A stretch of 64,000 nt of DNA, taken from contig NC_014618.1 in NCBI RefSeq assembly GCF_000164865.1, positions 4,092,001-4,156,000 on the forward strand. The letters are read 5' to 3'. Of this stretch, positions 1 to 8,663 are shown piece after piece; position 1 is the stretch's first letter; each line of letters begins with the position of its first letter. Made by a program: the position numbers and the translations under genes. The stretch is from [Enterobacter] lignolyticus SCF1. Lineage in GTDB: Bacteria > Pseudomonadota > Gammaproteobacteria > Enterobacterales > Enterobacteriaceae. The notes below the pieces were generated by a model, which saw nothing but the letters and a program-made list of their open reading frames with translations, had not been told where the DNA came from and made no database searches.

Positions 1-33
1 CAGGTCAACGCCGTGTTCCCACTGCCCGCATAA
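1..33 (+). CDS. hpaD: 3,4-dihydroxyphenylacetate 2,3-dioxygenase, C-terminal end only
   Basis: The window opens inside a reading frame whose last ten codons end in VFPLPA and stop at TAA. The next gene, hpaF, starts 9 bases later. In the known hpa meta-cleavage cluster the gene before hpaF is hpaD, the extradiol ring-cleavage dioxygenase of homoprotocatechuate. The identity therefore rests on position rather than on the few residues visible. Confidence 0.7.
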   Translation, partial: QVNAVFPLPA

Positions 34-42
34 GGATGCCCC

Positions 43-423
43 ATGCCGCATTTTATCGCTGAATGTACCGACAACATCCGTGAGCAGGCCGATCTGCCGG
101 GCCTGTTCGCCAAAGTGAACGACGCGCTCGCCGCCACCGGGATTTTCCCCATCGGCGGCATCCGCAGCCGCGCCCACTGGCTGGATACCTGGCAAATGGC
201 CGACGGCAGGCACGATTACGCCTTCGTGCATATGACGCTGAAAATCGGCAGCGGCCGCAGCCTGGAGAGCCGTCAGGAGGTGGGGGAGATGCTGTTCGCG
301 CTGATTAAAGCCCATTTCGCCGCGCTGATGGAGAGCCGCTATCTGGCGCTGTCGTTTGAGCTCGACGAGCTGCATCCGACGCTCAATTACAAACAAAACA
401 ACGTGCACGCCTTGTTTAAGTAA
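43..423 (+). CDS. hpaF: 5-carboxymethyl-2-hydroxymuconate delta-isomerase
   Basis: This cytoplasmic enzyme isomerises 5-carboxymethyl-2-hydroxymuconate in the homoprotocatechuate meta-cleavage pathway. The protein has 126 residues, the usual family length. It begins Met-Pro, so removal of Met exposes the N-terminal proline that is the catalytic base in this tautomerase-fold family. The gene lies 9 bases after hpaD and before hpaH, as in E. coli B/W and Salmonella. An inverted-repeat element sits directly behind it. Confidence 0.95.
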   Translation: MPHFIAECTDNIREQADLPGLFAKVNDALAATGIFPIGGIRSRAHWLDTWQMADGRHDYAFVHMTLKIGSGRSLESRQEVGEMLFALIKAHFAALMESRYLALSFELDELHPTLNYKQNNVHALFK

Positions 424-440
424 TACCGGCACGGCCAGTC

Positions 441-526
441 CCCTCTCCCTTAGGGAGAGGGTTAGGGTGAGGGGAAATCTCTGCGGCCTGATGCCCTCAC
501 CCCGGCCCTCTCCCACAGGGAGAGGG
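441..526. repeat. REP-like inverted repeat pair between hpaF and hpaH
   Basis: Two units of the type CCCTCTCCC...GGGAGAGGG with the arm GGGTGAGGGG stand head to head: 441-474 and its inverted partner at about 494-526. The whole can fold into a long hairpin. Sequences of this type are scattered in enterobacterial intergenic regions. Here it splits the hpa transcript between hpaF and hpaH and may affect mRNA stability. Confidence 0.75.
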
Positions 527-555
527 AGAAAACAAATATAAAACAGGATATCGCC

Positions 556-1359
556 ATGCTCGATAAACAGACCCATACCCTGATAGCCCATCGTCTGCAT
601 CAGGCGGAGCAGTCCCGCGAGCAGATCCGCCAGATCTCTCTCGACTACCCGACGATTACCATTGACGATGCTTATGCCGTACAGCGCGAATGGGTGAGCC
701 TGAAAATTGCCGAAGGCCGCGTGCTGAAAGGCCATAAAATCGGCCTCACTTCAAAAGCAATGCAGGCCAGCTCGCAAATCAGCGAGCCGGACTACGGCGC
801 GCTGCTCGACGACATGTTTTTCCACGACGGCAGCGACATCCCGACCGATCGCTTTATCGTGCCGCGCATTGAGGTCGAGCTGGCCTTCGTGCTGGCCAAA
901 CCGCTGCGCGGCCCGAACTGTACGCTGTTCGACGTCTACAACGCCACCGACTATGTGATTCCGGCGCTGGAGCTTATCGACGCCCGCTGCCACAACGTCG
1001 ATCCGGACACCCAGCGCCCGCGCAAAGTGTTCGACACCATTTCCGATAACGCCGCCAACGCGGGGGTGATCCTCGGCGGCCGGCCGATCAGGCCCGACGA
1101 GCTGGATCTACGCTGGATCTCCGCCCTGCTCTATCGCAACGGGGTGATTGAAGAGACCGGAGTCGCCGCCGGGGTGCTGAACCACCCGGCCAACGGCGTG
1201 GCCTGGCTTGCCAACAAGCTGGCGCCGTACGACGTGCAGCTGGAAGCCGGACAGATAATCCTTGGCGGATCGTTCACCCGCCCGGTGGCGGCGCGTAAAG
1301 GCGACACCTTCCATGTCGATTACGGCAACATGGGCGCCATCAGCTGCCGCTTTGTGTAA
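556..1359 (+). CDS. hpaH: 2-oxo-hept-3-ene-1,7-dioate hydratase
   Basis: This enzyme adds water to 2-oxohept-3-ene-1,7-dioate to give 4-hydroxy-2-oxoheptanedioate, the substrate of HpaI. The protein has 267 residues, as expected for the MhpD/HpaH hydratase family. The acidic metal-binding stretch IEVELAF lies near residue 105, with a glycine-rich LGGSFT stretch near the end. hpaI follows after 10 bases, so the two are probably translated from one message. Confidence 0.95.
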   Translation: MLDKQTHTLIAHRLHQAEQSREQIRQISLDYPTITIDDAYAVQREWVSLKIAEGRVLKGHKIGLTSKAMQASSQISEPDYGALLDDMFFHDGSDIPTDRFIVPRIEVELAFVLAKPLRGPNCTLFDVYNATDYVIPALELIDARCHNVDPDTQRPRKVFDTISDNAANAGVILGGRPIRPDELDLRWISALLYRNGVIEETGVAAGVLNHPANGVAWLANKLAPYDVQLEAGQIILGGSFTRPVAARKGDTFHVDYGNMGAISCRFV

Positions 1360-1369
1360 GGAGAGCACG

Positions 1370-2161
1370 ATGAACAACGCTTTTAAAGACGCGCTGCGCG
1401 CCGGAAAACCGCAGATTGGCCTGTGGCTTGGGCTGTGCAGCAGCTACAGCGCTGAGCTGCTGGCGGGCGCAGGCTTCGACTGGCTGCTGATCGACGGCGA
1501 ACACGCGCCGAACAACGTGCAGACCGTGCTGACCCAGCTGCAGGCCATCGCGCCCTATGCCAGCCAGCCGGTCGTGCGGCCATCGTGGAACGATCCGGTG
1601 CAGATTAAACAGCTGCTGGACGTCGGCGCGCAAACGCTGCTGGTGCCGATGGTGCAAAACGCCGAAGAGGCCCGGCTGGCGGTGAAAGCGACCCGCTATC
1701 CGCCGCAGGGCATCCGCGGCGTCGGCAGCGCGCTGGCCCGCGCCTCGCGCTGGAACCGCATTCCGAATTACCTGCACGAGGCCAACGACGCCATGTGCGT
1801 GCTGGTGCAAATTGAAACTCGCGAGGCGCTGAAAAACCTGCCGCAGATCCTCGCCGTGGACGGCGTTGACGGCGTGTTTATCGGCCCGGCGGACCTCAGC
1901 GCGGACATGGGCTTCGCCGGGAATCCGCAGCATCCGGAAGTCCAGGCCGCGATTGAAGACGCGATCGCGCAGATCCGCAGCGCCAGGAAAGCGCCGGGCA
2001 TTCTGATGGCCAATGAGCAGACGGCAAAACGCTATCTCGAGCTCGGCGCGCTGTTTGTCGCCGTCGGCGTGGACACGACCCTGCTGGCGCGCGCCGCTGA
2101 AGCGCTCGCGGCCCGATTCGGCGTGGAGAAAACCGCTTCGGGTTCGTCCGGCATCTATTAA
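1370..2161 (+). CDS. hpaI: 4-hydroxy-2-oxoheptanedioate aldolase
   Basis: This class II, metal-dependent aldolase cleaves 4-hydroxy-2-oxoheptanedioate to pyruvate and succinic semialdehyde. The start is the ATG at 1370, with GGAGAG about 5 bases upstream, giving 263 residues. The frame is open back to 1262, but that stretch lies inside hpaH. Typical HpcH/HpaI motifs are DGEHAPN (catalytic His), QIETREA and FIGPADLSADMG (metal ligands). Confidence 0.96.
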   Translation: MNNAFKDALRAGKPQIGLWLGLCSSYSAELLAGAGFDWLLIDGEHAPNNVQTVLTQLQAIAPYASQPVVRPSWNDPVQIKQLLDVGAQTLLVPMVQNAEEARLAVKATRYPPQGIRGVGSALARASRWNRIPNYLHEANDAMCVLVQIETREALKNLPQILAVDGVDGVFIGPADLSADMGFAGNPQHPEVQAAIEDAIAQIRSARKAPGILMANEQTAKRYLELGALFVAVGVDTTLLARAAEALAARFGVEKTASGSSGIY

Positions 2162-2182
2162 TGCCGGGCGGTTTGACCGTAG

Positions 2183-2210
2183 GCCGGATAAGACGCAGTC
2201 GCCATCCGGC
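2183..2210. repeat. REP palindrome between hpaI and hpaX
   Basis: An imperfect palindrome with arms GCCGGAT and ATCCGGC around AAGACGCAGTCGCC. This is the classical enterobacterial REP core. It lies in the 96-base gap between hpaI and hpaX and can form a stable stem-loop in the operon mRNA. Confidence 0.85.
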
Positions 2211-2257
2211 ACAAACGACGTCTCACCCTACAAAATTCCCATCAGAGGAAAAAGACA

Positions 2258-3634
2258 ATGAGCGACACATCATCTGCACTTCCGGACCGGCACGACCCCG
2301 CCAATCAGCATAAGCAGCTGACGGCGCGGCAGCAGTCGGTTATCAACAAGCTGTTCCGCCGTTTGATTGTGTTTTTGTTCGTACTGTTTATTTTTTCGTT
2401 TCTCGACCGTATCAATATCGGCTTCGCCGGGCTGACCATGGGCCAGGATCTGGGGCTTAACGCCACCATGTTCGGCCTGGCCACCACGCTGTTTTATGCG
2501 ACCTACGTGATTTTTGGCATTCCCAGCAACATCATGCTCAGTATCGTCGGGGCGCGACGCTGGATTGCGACCATCATGGTGCTGTGGGGCGTCGCCTCCA
2601 CCGCCACCATGTTCGCCACCGGCCCCCACAGCCTGTACGTGCTGCGCATGCTGGTGGGGATCACCGAAGCCGGTTTTCTGCCCGGCATTCTGCTCTATTT
2701 AACCTACTGGTTCCCGGCCTTTTTCCGCGCCCGCGCCAACGCGCTGTTTATGATAGCGATGCCGGTCACCACCGCGCTCGGCTCGATCGTCTCCGGCTAT
2801 ATTCTGTCCCTTGACGGCATCATGAACCTGCGCGGCTGGCAGTGGCTGTTCCTGCTGGAAGGCTTCCCCTCCGTGCTTCTGGGGGTGATGGTCTGGTTTT
2901 ATCTCGACGATAAGCCCGCCAGCGCCAAATGGCTGACGGACGATGATAAGCAGTGCCTGCACGAGATGATGGAGAACGATCGCCTGTCGCTGGTGCAGCC
3001 GGAAGGCGCTATCAGCCACCACGCCATGCAGCAGCGCAGCCTGTGGCGCGAGGTGTTTACCCCCATCGTGCTGATGTACACGCTGGCCTACTTCTGCCTG
3101 ACCAATACGCTCAGCGCCATCAGCATCTGGACGCCGCAGATCCTCAAAAGCTTCAACGAGGGCAGCAGCAACATCACCATCGGCCTGCTGGCGGCGATCC
3201 CGCAGATCTGCACCATCCTCGGCATGATCTACTGGAGCCGACACTCCGATAAGCACCAGGAGCGTAAGCACCATACCGCGCTGCCCTATCTGTTCGCCGC
3301 GGCGGGCTGGTTGCTGGCCTCCGCGACCGATCACAGCCTGATCCAGCTGTTAGGGATTATCATGGCCTCCACCGGTTCGTTTAGCGCAATGGCGATTTTC
3401 TGGACCACGCCGGATCAGTCCATCAGCCTGCGGGCGAGAGCTATCGGCATTGCGACGATCAACGCCACTGGCAATATTGGCTCCGCCCTGAGCCCGTTTA
3501 TGATCGGCTGGCTGAAAGACATTACCGGCAGCTTTAACAGCGGCCTGTGGTTTGTCGCCGCGCTGCTGGTGGTTGGCGCGGTGATTATCTGGAGTATCCC
3601 GATGAAGGCCTCGCGCCCCCGCGCCACGCCGTAA
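2258..3634 (+). CDS. hpaX: 4-hydroxyphenylacetate permease (MFS transporter)
   Basis: An inner-membrane major facilitator transporter that imports 4-hydroxyphenylacetate. The 458-residue protein has a hydrophilic N-terminus of about 40 residues and then roughly 12 hydrophobic segments split by a charged central loop near residues 210-260. The stretch DRINIGFA after the first segment is typical of the anion:cation symporter branch (HpaX, GudP, ExuT). A good ribosome site (AGAGGAAA) precedes the ATG. The position between hpaI and hpaA matches known hpa clusters. Confidence 0.94.
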   Translation: MSDTSSALPDRHDPANQHKQLTARQQSVINKLFRRLIVFLFVLFIFSFLDRINIGFAGLTMGQDLGLNATMFGLATTLFYATYVIFGIPSNIMLSIVGARRWIATIMVLWGVASTATMFATGPHSLYVLRMLVGITEAGFLPGILLYLTYWFPAFFRARANALFMIAMPVTTALGSIVSGYILSLDGIMNLRGWQWLFLLEGFPSVLLGVMVWFYLDDKPASAKWLTDDDKQCLHEMMENDRLSLVQPEGAISHHAMQQRSLWREVFTPIVLMYTLAYFCLTNTLSAISIWTPQILKSFNEGSSNITIGLLAAIPQICTILGMIYWSRHSDKHQERKHHTALPYLFAAAGWLLASATDHSLIQLLGIIMASTGSFSAMAIFWTTPDQSISLRARAIGIATINATGNIGSALSPFMIGWLKDITGSFNSGLWFVAALLVVGAVIIWSIPMKASRPRATP

Positions 3635-3647
3635 AAAAGGAGCCGCT

Positions 3648-4538
3648 ATGTGTCAGAGTCCGATTGCCAACATCGACATCAGCAAAGAGTACGATGGAAG
3701 CCTGGGTTCCGAAGACGTGCATTATCAGTCCTTTGCGCGCATGGCGGATTTTTTTGGCCGCGACATGCAGGCGCACCGTCACGACCAGTTTTTTCAGATG
3801 CACTTTCTCGATACCGGGCAAATCGAGCTGCAGCTCGACGACCACCGCTATTCGGTGCAGGCGCCGCTGTTCGTGCTCACGCCGCCGTCGGTGCCGCACG
3901 CGTTTATCACCGAATCGGACAGCGACGGCCACGTGCTGACGGTGCGGGAAAACCTGATCTGGCCGCTGCTTGAGGTACTCTACCCCGGCACGCGGGAGAC
4001 CTTCGGCCTGCCGGGCATTTGCCTGTCGCTGGCCGATAAGCCCGACGAGCTGGCCGCGCTCGCGCACTACTGGCGGCTCATCGAACGGGAGTCCACCGAA
4101 CAGCTGCCGGGCCGCGAGCACACGCTGGTGCTGCTGGCCCAGGCGGTGTTCACCCTGCTGCTGCGCAACGCCACCCTTGACGATCACGCCGCCAACGGCA
4201 TGCGCGGCGAGCTGAAGGTCTTTCAGCGTTTTACCCAGACGATCGACAGCCACTACCACCAGCACTGGACGGTGCCCGACTACGCCCAGGCGCTGCACCT
4301 GACGGAATCAAGGCTGACCGACATCTGCCGCCGCTTCGCCAACCGTCCGCCTAAGCGGCTGATTTTCGACCGCCAGATGCGCGAGGCCAAGCGGCTGCTG
4401 CTGTTTTCCGACAGTACGGTCAGCGACATCGCCTGGCAGCTGGGGTTTAAGGATCCGGCCTATTTCGCCCGTTTTTTTAATCGCTTAGTGGGCTGCTCGC
4501 CGAGCGCGTATCGCGCGCGGAAAGTACCGGTTTCCTGA
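3648..4538 (+). CDS. hpaA: AraC-family activator of the hpaBC operon
   Basis: A cytoplasmic transcription activator that responds to 4-hydroxyphenylacetate and turns on hpaBC. The protein has 296 residues. An N-terminal cupin-type sensor (HRHDQFFQMHFLDTG near residue 45) is followed by a C-terminal AraC double helix-turn-helix (about 195-293), with the usual signature FKDPAYFARFFNRLVG. It begins 13 bases after hpaX and is probably cotranscribed with it. Its likely target is the hpaA-hpaB gap just downstream. Confidence 0.94.
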   Translation: MCQSPIANIDISKEYDGSLGSEDVHYQSFARMADFFGRDMQAHRHDQFFQMHFLDTGQIELQLDDHRYSVQAPLFVLTPPSVPHAFITESDSDGHVLTVRENLIWPLLEVLYPGTRETFGLPGICLSLADKPDELAALAHYWRLIERESTEQLPGREHTLVLLAQAVFTLLLRNATLDDHAANGMRGELKVFQRFTQTIDSHYHQHWTVPDYAQALHLTESRLTDICRRFANRPPKRLIFDRQMREAKRLLLFSDSTVSDIAWQLGFKDPAYFARFFNRLVGCSPSAYRARKVPVS

Positions 4539-4732
4539 ACGTATCACGGTCCGTAGGGCGGGTAAGCGCGCGCCACCCGCCGAAACACCGCACAGATCAC
4601 AAATCGTCTTCCCGTCCGAAAAGTACCTGCCGTTGTCCCAATCGTCCCTTCACGTAATCCCTCTCGCACGCTTCAATTAAACAACAAAAACAAAACATAA
4701 ATTTAACAACACTATTCCGATACGAGGTCCCT
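4539..4732 (+). promoter_or_regulatory. hpaBC promoter region with a REP-like palindrome
   Basis: A 194-base gap before hpaB. A GC-rich palindrome with arms GGGCGGGT and ACCCGCC lies at about 4553-4581. The remainder is A-rich just before the gene (4675-4720). In E. coli W the hpaBC promoter lies in this position and depends on HpaA and CRP. I did not assign exact -10, -35 or activator sites. Confidence 0.55.
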
Positions 4733-6295
4733 ATGAAGCCTGAAGATTTCCGTGCTGACGCAAAGCGCCCGTTAACCGGCGAAGAGTATTTAAAAAGCCT
4801 GCAGGATGGCCGCGAGATTTATATCTACGGCGAGCGCGTCAAAGACGTCACCACCCACCCGGCGTTTCGCAACGCGGCGGCCTCGGTCGCGCAGATGTAC
4901 GACGCGCTGCACAAGCCGGACATGCAGGATACGCTGTGCTGGGGCACCGATACCGGCAGCGGCGGCTACACCCATAAATTCTTCCGCGTGGCGAAAAGCG
5001 CCGACGACCTGCGCCAGCAGCGTGACGCGATCGCCGAATGGTCGCGCCTGAGCTACGGCTGGATGGGCCGCACGCCGGACTACAAAGCCGCTTTCGGCTG
5101 CGCGCTCGGCGCCAACCCGACCTTCTACGGCCAGTTCGAGCAGAACGCCCGCAGCTGGTACACCCGCATTCAGGAAACCGGCCTGTACTTTAACCACGCC
5201 ATCGTCAACCCGCCTATCGACCGCCATAAGCCTGCGGACGAGGTGAAAGACGTCTATATCAAGCTGGAAAAAGAGACCGATGCCGGGATTATCGTCAGCG
5301 GCGCGAAAGTGGTCGCCACCAACTCGGCGCTGACCCACTACAACATGATCGGCTTCGGCTCCGCCCAGGTGATGGGGGAAAACCCGGACTTCGCGCTGAT
5401 GTTCGTGGCGCCAATGGACGCCGAAGGCGTGAAGCTGATTTCCCGCGCCTCCTACGAGATGGTGGCCGGCGCGACCGGATCGCCGTACGACTACCCGCTC
5501 TCCAGCCGTTTTGATGAAAACGATGCGATCCTGGTGATGGATAACGTGCTGATCCCGTGGGAAAACGTGCTGATCTACCGCGATTTCGACCGCTGCCGCC
5601 GCTGGACCATGGAAGGCGGTTTCGCCCGCATGTATCCGCTGCAGGCCTGCGTACGTCTGGCGGTGAAGCTTGACTTCATCACCGCGCTGCTCAAGCGCTC
5701 GCTGGAATGCACCGGCACCCTGGAGTTCCGCGGCGTGCAGGCGGATCTCGGCGAAGTGGTGGCCTGGCGCAACATGTTCTGGGCGCTGAGCGATTCCATG
5801 TGCGCCGAAGCGACCCCGTGGGTCAACGGCGCGTACCTGCCGGATCACGCCGCGCTGCAGACCTACCGCGTGATGGCGCCGATGGCCTACGCGAAGATCA
5901 AAAATATCATTGAGCGCAACGTCACCAGCGGCCTTATCTACCTGCCGTCCAGCGCCCGCGACCTGAACAACCCGCAGATCAACGAGTACCTGGCAAAGTA
6001 CGTGCGCGGCTCCAACGGCATGGATCACGTCGAGCGTATCAAGATCCTGAAGCTGATGTGGGACGCCATCGGCAGCGAATTCGGCGGCCGCCACGAGCTG
6101 TACGAAATCAACTACTCCGGCAGCCAGGACGAAATTCGTCTGCAGTGCCTGCGCCAGGCGCAAAGCTCCGGCAACATGGACAAAATGATGGCGATGGTCG
6201 ACCGCTGTCTGTCCGAGTACGACCAGCACGGCTGGACGGTGCCGCATCTGCACAACAATGCTGATATCAATCTGTTGGATAAGCTGCTGAAGTAA
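4733..6295 (+). CDS. hpaB: 4-hydroxyphenylacetate 3-monooxygenase, oxygenase component
   Basis: The FADH2-using oxygenase that hydroxylates 4-hydroxyphenylacetate to 3,4-dihydroxyphenylacetate, the first catabolic step. At 520 residues it is full length for the HpaB family. The acyl-CoA-dehydrogenase-like fold is seen in motifs such as TDTGSGGYTHKF near residue 73 and YDYPLSSRFDENDA near 250. It works with the flavin reductase HpaC encoded 19 bases downstream; the pair forms a separate HpaA-controlled operon. Confidence 0.96.
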   Translation: MKPEDFRADAKRPLTGEEYLKSLQDGREIYIYGERVKDVTTHPAFRNAAASVAQMYDALHKPDMQDTLCWGTDTGSGGYTHKFFRVAKSADDLRQQRDAIAEWSRLSYGWMGRTPDYKAAFGCALGANPTFYGQFEQNARSWYTRIQETGLYFNHAIVNPPIDRHKPADEVKDVYIKLEKETDAGIIVSGAKVVATNSALTHYNMIGFGSAQVMGENPDFALMFVAPMDAEGVKLISRASYEMVAGATGSPYDYPLSSRFDENDAILVMDNVLIPWENVLIYRDFDRCRRWTMEGGFARMYPLQACVRLAVKLDFITALLKRSLECTGTLEFRGVQADLGEVVAWRNMFWALSDSMCAEATPWVNGAYLPDHAALQTYRVMAPMAYAKIKNIIERNVTSGLIYLPSSARDLNNPQINEYLAKYVRGSNGMDHVERIKILKLMWDAIGSEFGGRHELYEINYSGSQDEIRLQCLRQAQSSGNMDKMMAMVDRCLSEYDQHGWTVPHLHNNADINLLDKLLK

Positions 6296-6314
6296 CCAGT
6301 AGCAGGAGGTTTAC

Positions 6315-6827
6315 ATGCAATTAGATGAACAACGTCTGCGCTTTCGCGATGCGATGTCCAGCCTGTCCGCGGCGGTGAATATCATCACCACCGCCGGCGA
6401 CGCCGGACGCTGCGGCATCACCGCTACCGCGGTCTGCTCGGTCACCGACACTCCGCCGTCGGTGATGGTCTGCATCAACGCCAACAGCGCCATGAACCCG
6501 GTGTTTCAGGGCAACGGTAAGCTGTGCATCAACGTCCTGAACCACGAGCAGGAGCTGATGGCGCGTCACTTTGCCGGGATGACCGGGATGGCGATGGAAG
6601 AGCGGTTCAGCCTCTCTTGCTGGCAGCAGGGGCCGCTGGCGCAGCCGATGCTCAACGGCGCACTGGCAAACCTCGAAGGCCAAATCAGCCAGGTGCAGAG
6701 TATAGGCACCCATCTGGTGTACCTGGTGGAGATTAAAAACATCATCTTAAGCGAGGAAGGAAACGGCCTGATCTACTTCAAACGCCGCTTCCACCCGGTG
6801 ATGATGGAAATGGAAGCCATCGCCTAA
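6315..6827 (+). CDS. hpaC: 4-hydroxyphenylacetate 3-monooxygenase, flavin reductase component
   Basis: An NADH:flavin oxidoreductase that supplies reduced FAD to HpaB. The protein has 170 residues with the split-barrel flavin-reductase features GITATAVCSVTDTPPSVMVC and KLCINVLN. A strong ribosome site (AGGAGG) lies 5 bases before the ATG. A hairpin follows the stop, so hpaC ends the hpa gene set. Confidence 0.95.
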   Translation: MQLDEQRLRFRDAMSSLSAAVNIITTAGDAGRCGITATAVCSVTDTPPSVMVCINANSAMNPVFQGNGKLCINVLNHEQELMARHFAGMTGMAMEERFSLSCWQQGPLAQPMLNGALANLEGQISQVQSIGTHLVYLVEIKNIILSEEGNGLIYFKRRFHPVMMEMEAIA

Positions 6828-6834
6828 GCCGCTG

Positions 6835-6862
6835 CAGAGGGCCTGATTGACCAGGTCCTCTG
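6835..6862 (+). terminator. Probable terminator of hpaBC
   Basis: A stem with arms CAGAGG-CCTG and CAGG-CCTCTG lies 7 bases after the hpaC stop. Only a weak T-rich stretch follows (CTCTCATTTT), so it may be an RNA-stabilising hairpin as much as an intrinsic terminator. Confidence 0.6.
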
Positions 6863-6900
6863 CTCTCATTTTAAAACCAGTCGGTTAATGTGCCAGTAAC

Positions 6901-7071
6901 TCAACACGAACCAATATCATGTCGTGAAACGCCGATGTCTTTCAGTTGTTCATCGCTCAGGCGACTGAGAATCCGACGGGTTTTCTCTAACCGCCACCAT
7001 TTGCTTATCGCCCTGCCTAACAACGTGAAGCCCATCCACGACGCACGGGCTTGATTTTCATGAAATTCCAT
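6901..7071 (-). CDS. yjiS: DUF1127 small protein (YjiS)
   Basis: A 56-residue arginine-rich protein. The C-terminal half reads RRILSRLSDEQLKDIG and then SRHDI, the hallmark of the YjiS-like DUF1127 domain. GGAGGTG lies 4 bases before the ATG. It is divergent from yjiR, as in E. coli K-12 where yjiR and yjiS are neighbours. The molecular role of YjiS is not settled; other DUF1127 proteins act in stress and phosphate responses or bind RNA. Confidence 0.88.
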   Translation of the reverse strand: MEFHENQARASWMGFTLLGRAISKWWRLEKTRRILSRLSDEQLKDIGVSRHDIGSC

Positions 7072-7247
7072 CATTCACCTCCACACCTTGCCAGAGGCTT
7101 TATCATCACGGAATTTGGGGGGCGCAATACAGACTCAGAATCGACTTTTCTTTAACATACAGATCGGCTAAAACGTTATCTGAACGGTGTTTATCTGGCC
7201 AATCTGTACTGGTCTATCCATCTGTATGGTGAGAAAGAGGATACAGC
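7072..7247. promoter_or_regulatory. Divergent promoter region yjiS/yjiR
   Basis: A 176-base gap between the divergent starts of yjiS and yjiR that must hold both promoters. The stretch 7140-7240 repeats the words GATCGGCTAAAACG and ATCTGTACTGGTCTATCCATCTGTATGG. The repeated CTGTA words are possible regulator half-sites, as MocR-type regulators usually bind direct repeats near their own promoter. No site is proven. Confidence 0.4.
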
Positions 7248-8660
7248 ATGACGCGCTACCAACATCTGGCGAATATTCTCGCCCAGCGTATCGAACAGGG
7301 TCTGTACCGCCACGGGGAAAAGCTGCCCTCGGTGCGCGCCTTAAGCCAGGAGCACGGCGTCAGCATCAGCACCGTTCAGCAGGCCTATCAGATGCTGGAG
7401 AACCTCCAGCTTATCACTCCGCAGCCGCGCTCCGGCTACTTCATCGCCCCGCGTAAAGCGCAGCCGCCGGTTCCGGCGATGTCCCGCCCGGCGCAGCGTC
7501 CGGTGGAGGTCACCCAGTGGGATCAGGTGCTGACGCTGCTGGATGCGCGCAACGACAAAAGCATTACCGCGCTGGGCGGCGGTTCGCCGGACGTCACGCA
7601 GCCAACGCTGAAGCCGCTGTGGAAGGAGATGAGCCGCCTTGTGCAGCATAACGGCGGCGATATTTTCAACTATGACGAACTGCCCGGCAGGCGCGAGCTG
7701 CGCGAGCAGATAGCCCGCCTGATGCTCGACAATGGCGCAGTGGTCACCGCCGACGATATTGTGGTTACCAGCGGCTGCCACGCGGCGCTGTCCATCGCCC
7801 TGCTGTCGGTGTGTAAACCCGGCGACATCATCGCCGTCGAGTCGCCGTCGTTTTATGGCACCATGCAGCTGCTGCGCGGTTTCGACATCAAGGCCATTGA
7901 GATCCCGACCGACCCGCAGACCGGCATCAGCATCGAAGCACTGGAAATGGCGCTGGAGCAGTGGCCGATCAAGGGCGTGATCCTCGTGCCGAACTGCAAC
8001 AACCCGCTCGGCTTTATCATGCCGGACGCCCGCAAGCGCGCGGTGCTGGCCCTGGCCCAGCGCTATGACATCGCGATTTTCGAAGATGATATCTATGGCG
8101 AGCTGGCGAACGACTACCCGCGCCCGCGCACCATTAAATCCTGGGATATCGACGGCCGGGTGCTGCTGTGCAGCTCGTTTACCAAAACCGTCGCGCCGGG
8201 GCTGCGGGTGGGCTGGATTGCGCCAGGGCGCTACCACGACCGGGTGCTGCACATGAAGTATGCCGCCAGCGGCACCAACGTGCCGACCACGCAGCTGGCG
8301 GTCGCCGCGTTTATCCGCGAGGGGCACTACCACCGCCACCTGCGCCGGATGCGGCAGATTTACCACAGCAACATGGAGACCTGGACCTGCTGGGTGCGGG
8401 AATATTTCCCCTGCGGGATCTGCGTGACGCGCCCGCAGGGCGGCTTTTTGCTGTGGGTCGAGCTGCCGGAACATGTCGATATGGTCTGCGTCGCACGGCA
8501 GCTTTGTCGGCTGAAAATTCAGGTCGCGCCGGGTTCGCTGTTTTCCGCCTCCGGCAAGTACCGCAACTGCCTGCGGCTCAACTGCGCCCTGCCACCCACC
8601 GAACAGCACCGGGCAGTGGTGGAGCAGCTTGGCGAAGCGGTGCGTATCGCGATGGAGTAA
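7248..8660 (+). CDS. yjiR: MocR/PdxR-type regulator with aminotransferase domain (YjiR)
   Basis: A 470-residue fusion. The GntR-type winged helix-turn-helix (about 1-70, LPSVRALSQEHGVSISTVQQ) is joined to a fold-type I aminotransferase domain (about 100-465). The PLP lysine lies in CSSFTKTVAPGLRVGW near residue 312, and the cofactor motif NCNNPLG is near 248. The length equals E. coli YjiR. Such proteins usually act as PLP-responsive regulators rather than metabolic transaminases. The target is unknown; the adjacent divergent yjiS is a candidate. Confidence 0.9.
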   Translation: MTRYQHLANILAQRIEQGLYRHGEKLPSVRALSQEHGVSISTVQQAYQMLENLQLITPQPRSGYFIAPRKAQPPVPAMSRPAQRPVEVTQWDQVLTLLDARNDKSITALGGGSPDVTQPTLKPLWKEMSRLVQHNGGDIFNYDELPGRRELREQIARLMLDNGAVVTADDIVVTSGCHAALSIALLSVCKPGDIIAVESPSFYGTMQLLRGFDIKAIEIPTDPQTGISIEALEMALEQWPIKGVILVPNCNNPLGFIMPDARKRAVLALAQRYDIAIFEDDIYGELANDYPRPRTIKSWDIDGRVLLCSSFTKTVAPGLRVGWIAPGRYHDRVLHMKYAASGTNVPTTQLAVAAFIREGHYHRHLRRMRQIYHSNMETWTCWVREYFPCGICVTRPQGGFLLWVELPEHVDMVCVARQLCRLKIQVAPGSLFSASGKYRNCLRLNCALPPTEQHRAVVEQLGEAVRIAME

Positions 8661-8663
8661 CCG

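Noticed and set aside
441..526. CRISPR repeat
   Set aside because: Only one inverted pair with no regular spacers; it matches dispersed REP-like elements. No CRISPR array or cas gene was seen anywhere in the window.
4790..6253. Long open frame (487 codons) on the minus strand opposite hpaB
   Set aside because: It is fully antisense to hpaB, is rich in His, Arg and Val from GC-rich codon complement, has no family features, and hpaB is certain.
7341..8609. Minus-strand frame of 422 codons opposite yjiR
   Set aside because: Antisense of a clear MocR-type gene; no domain features.
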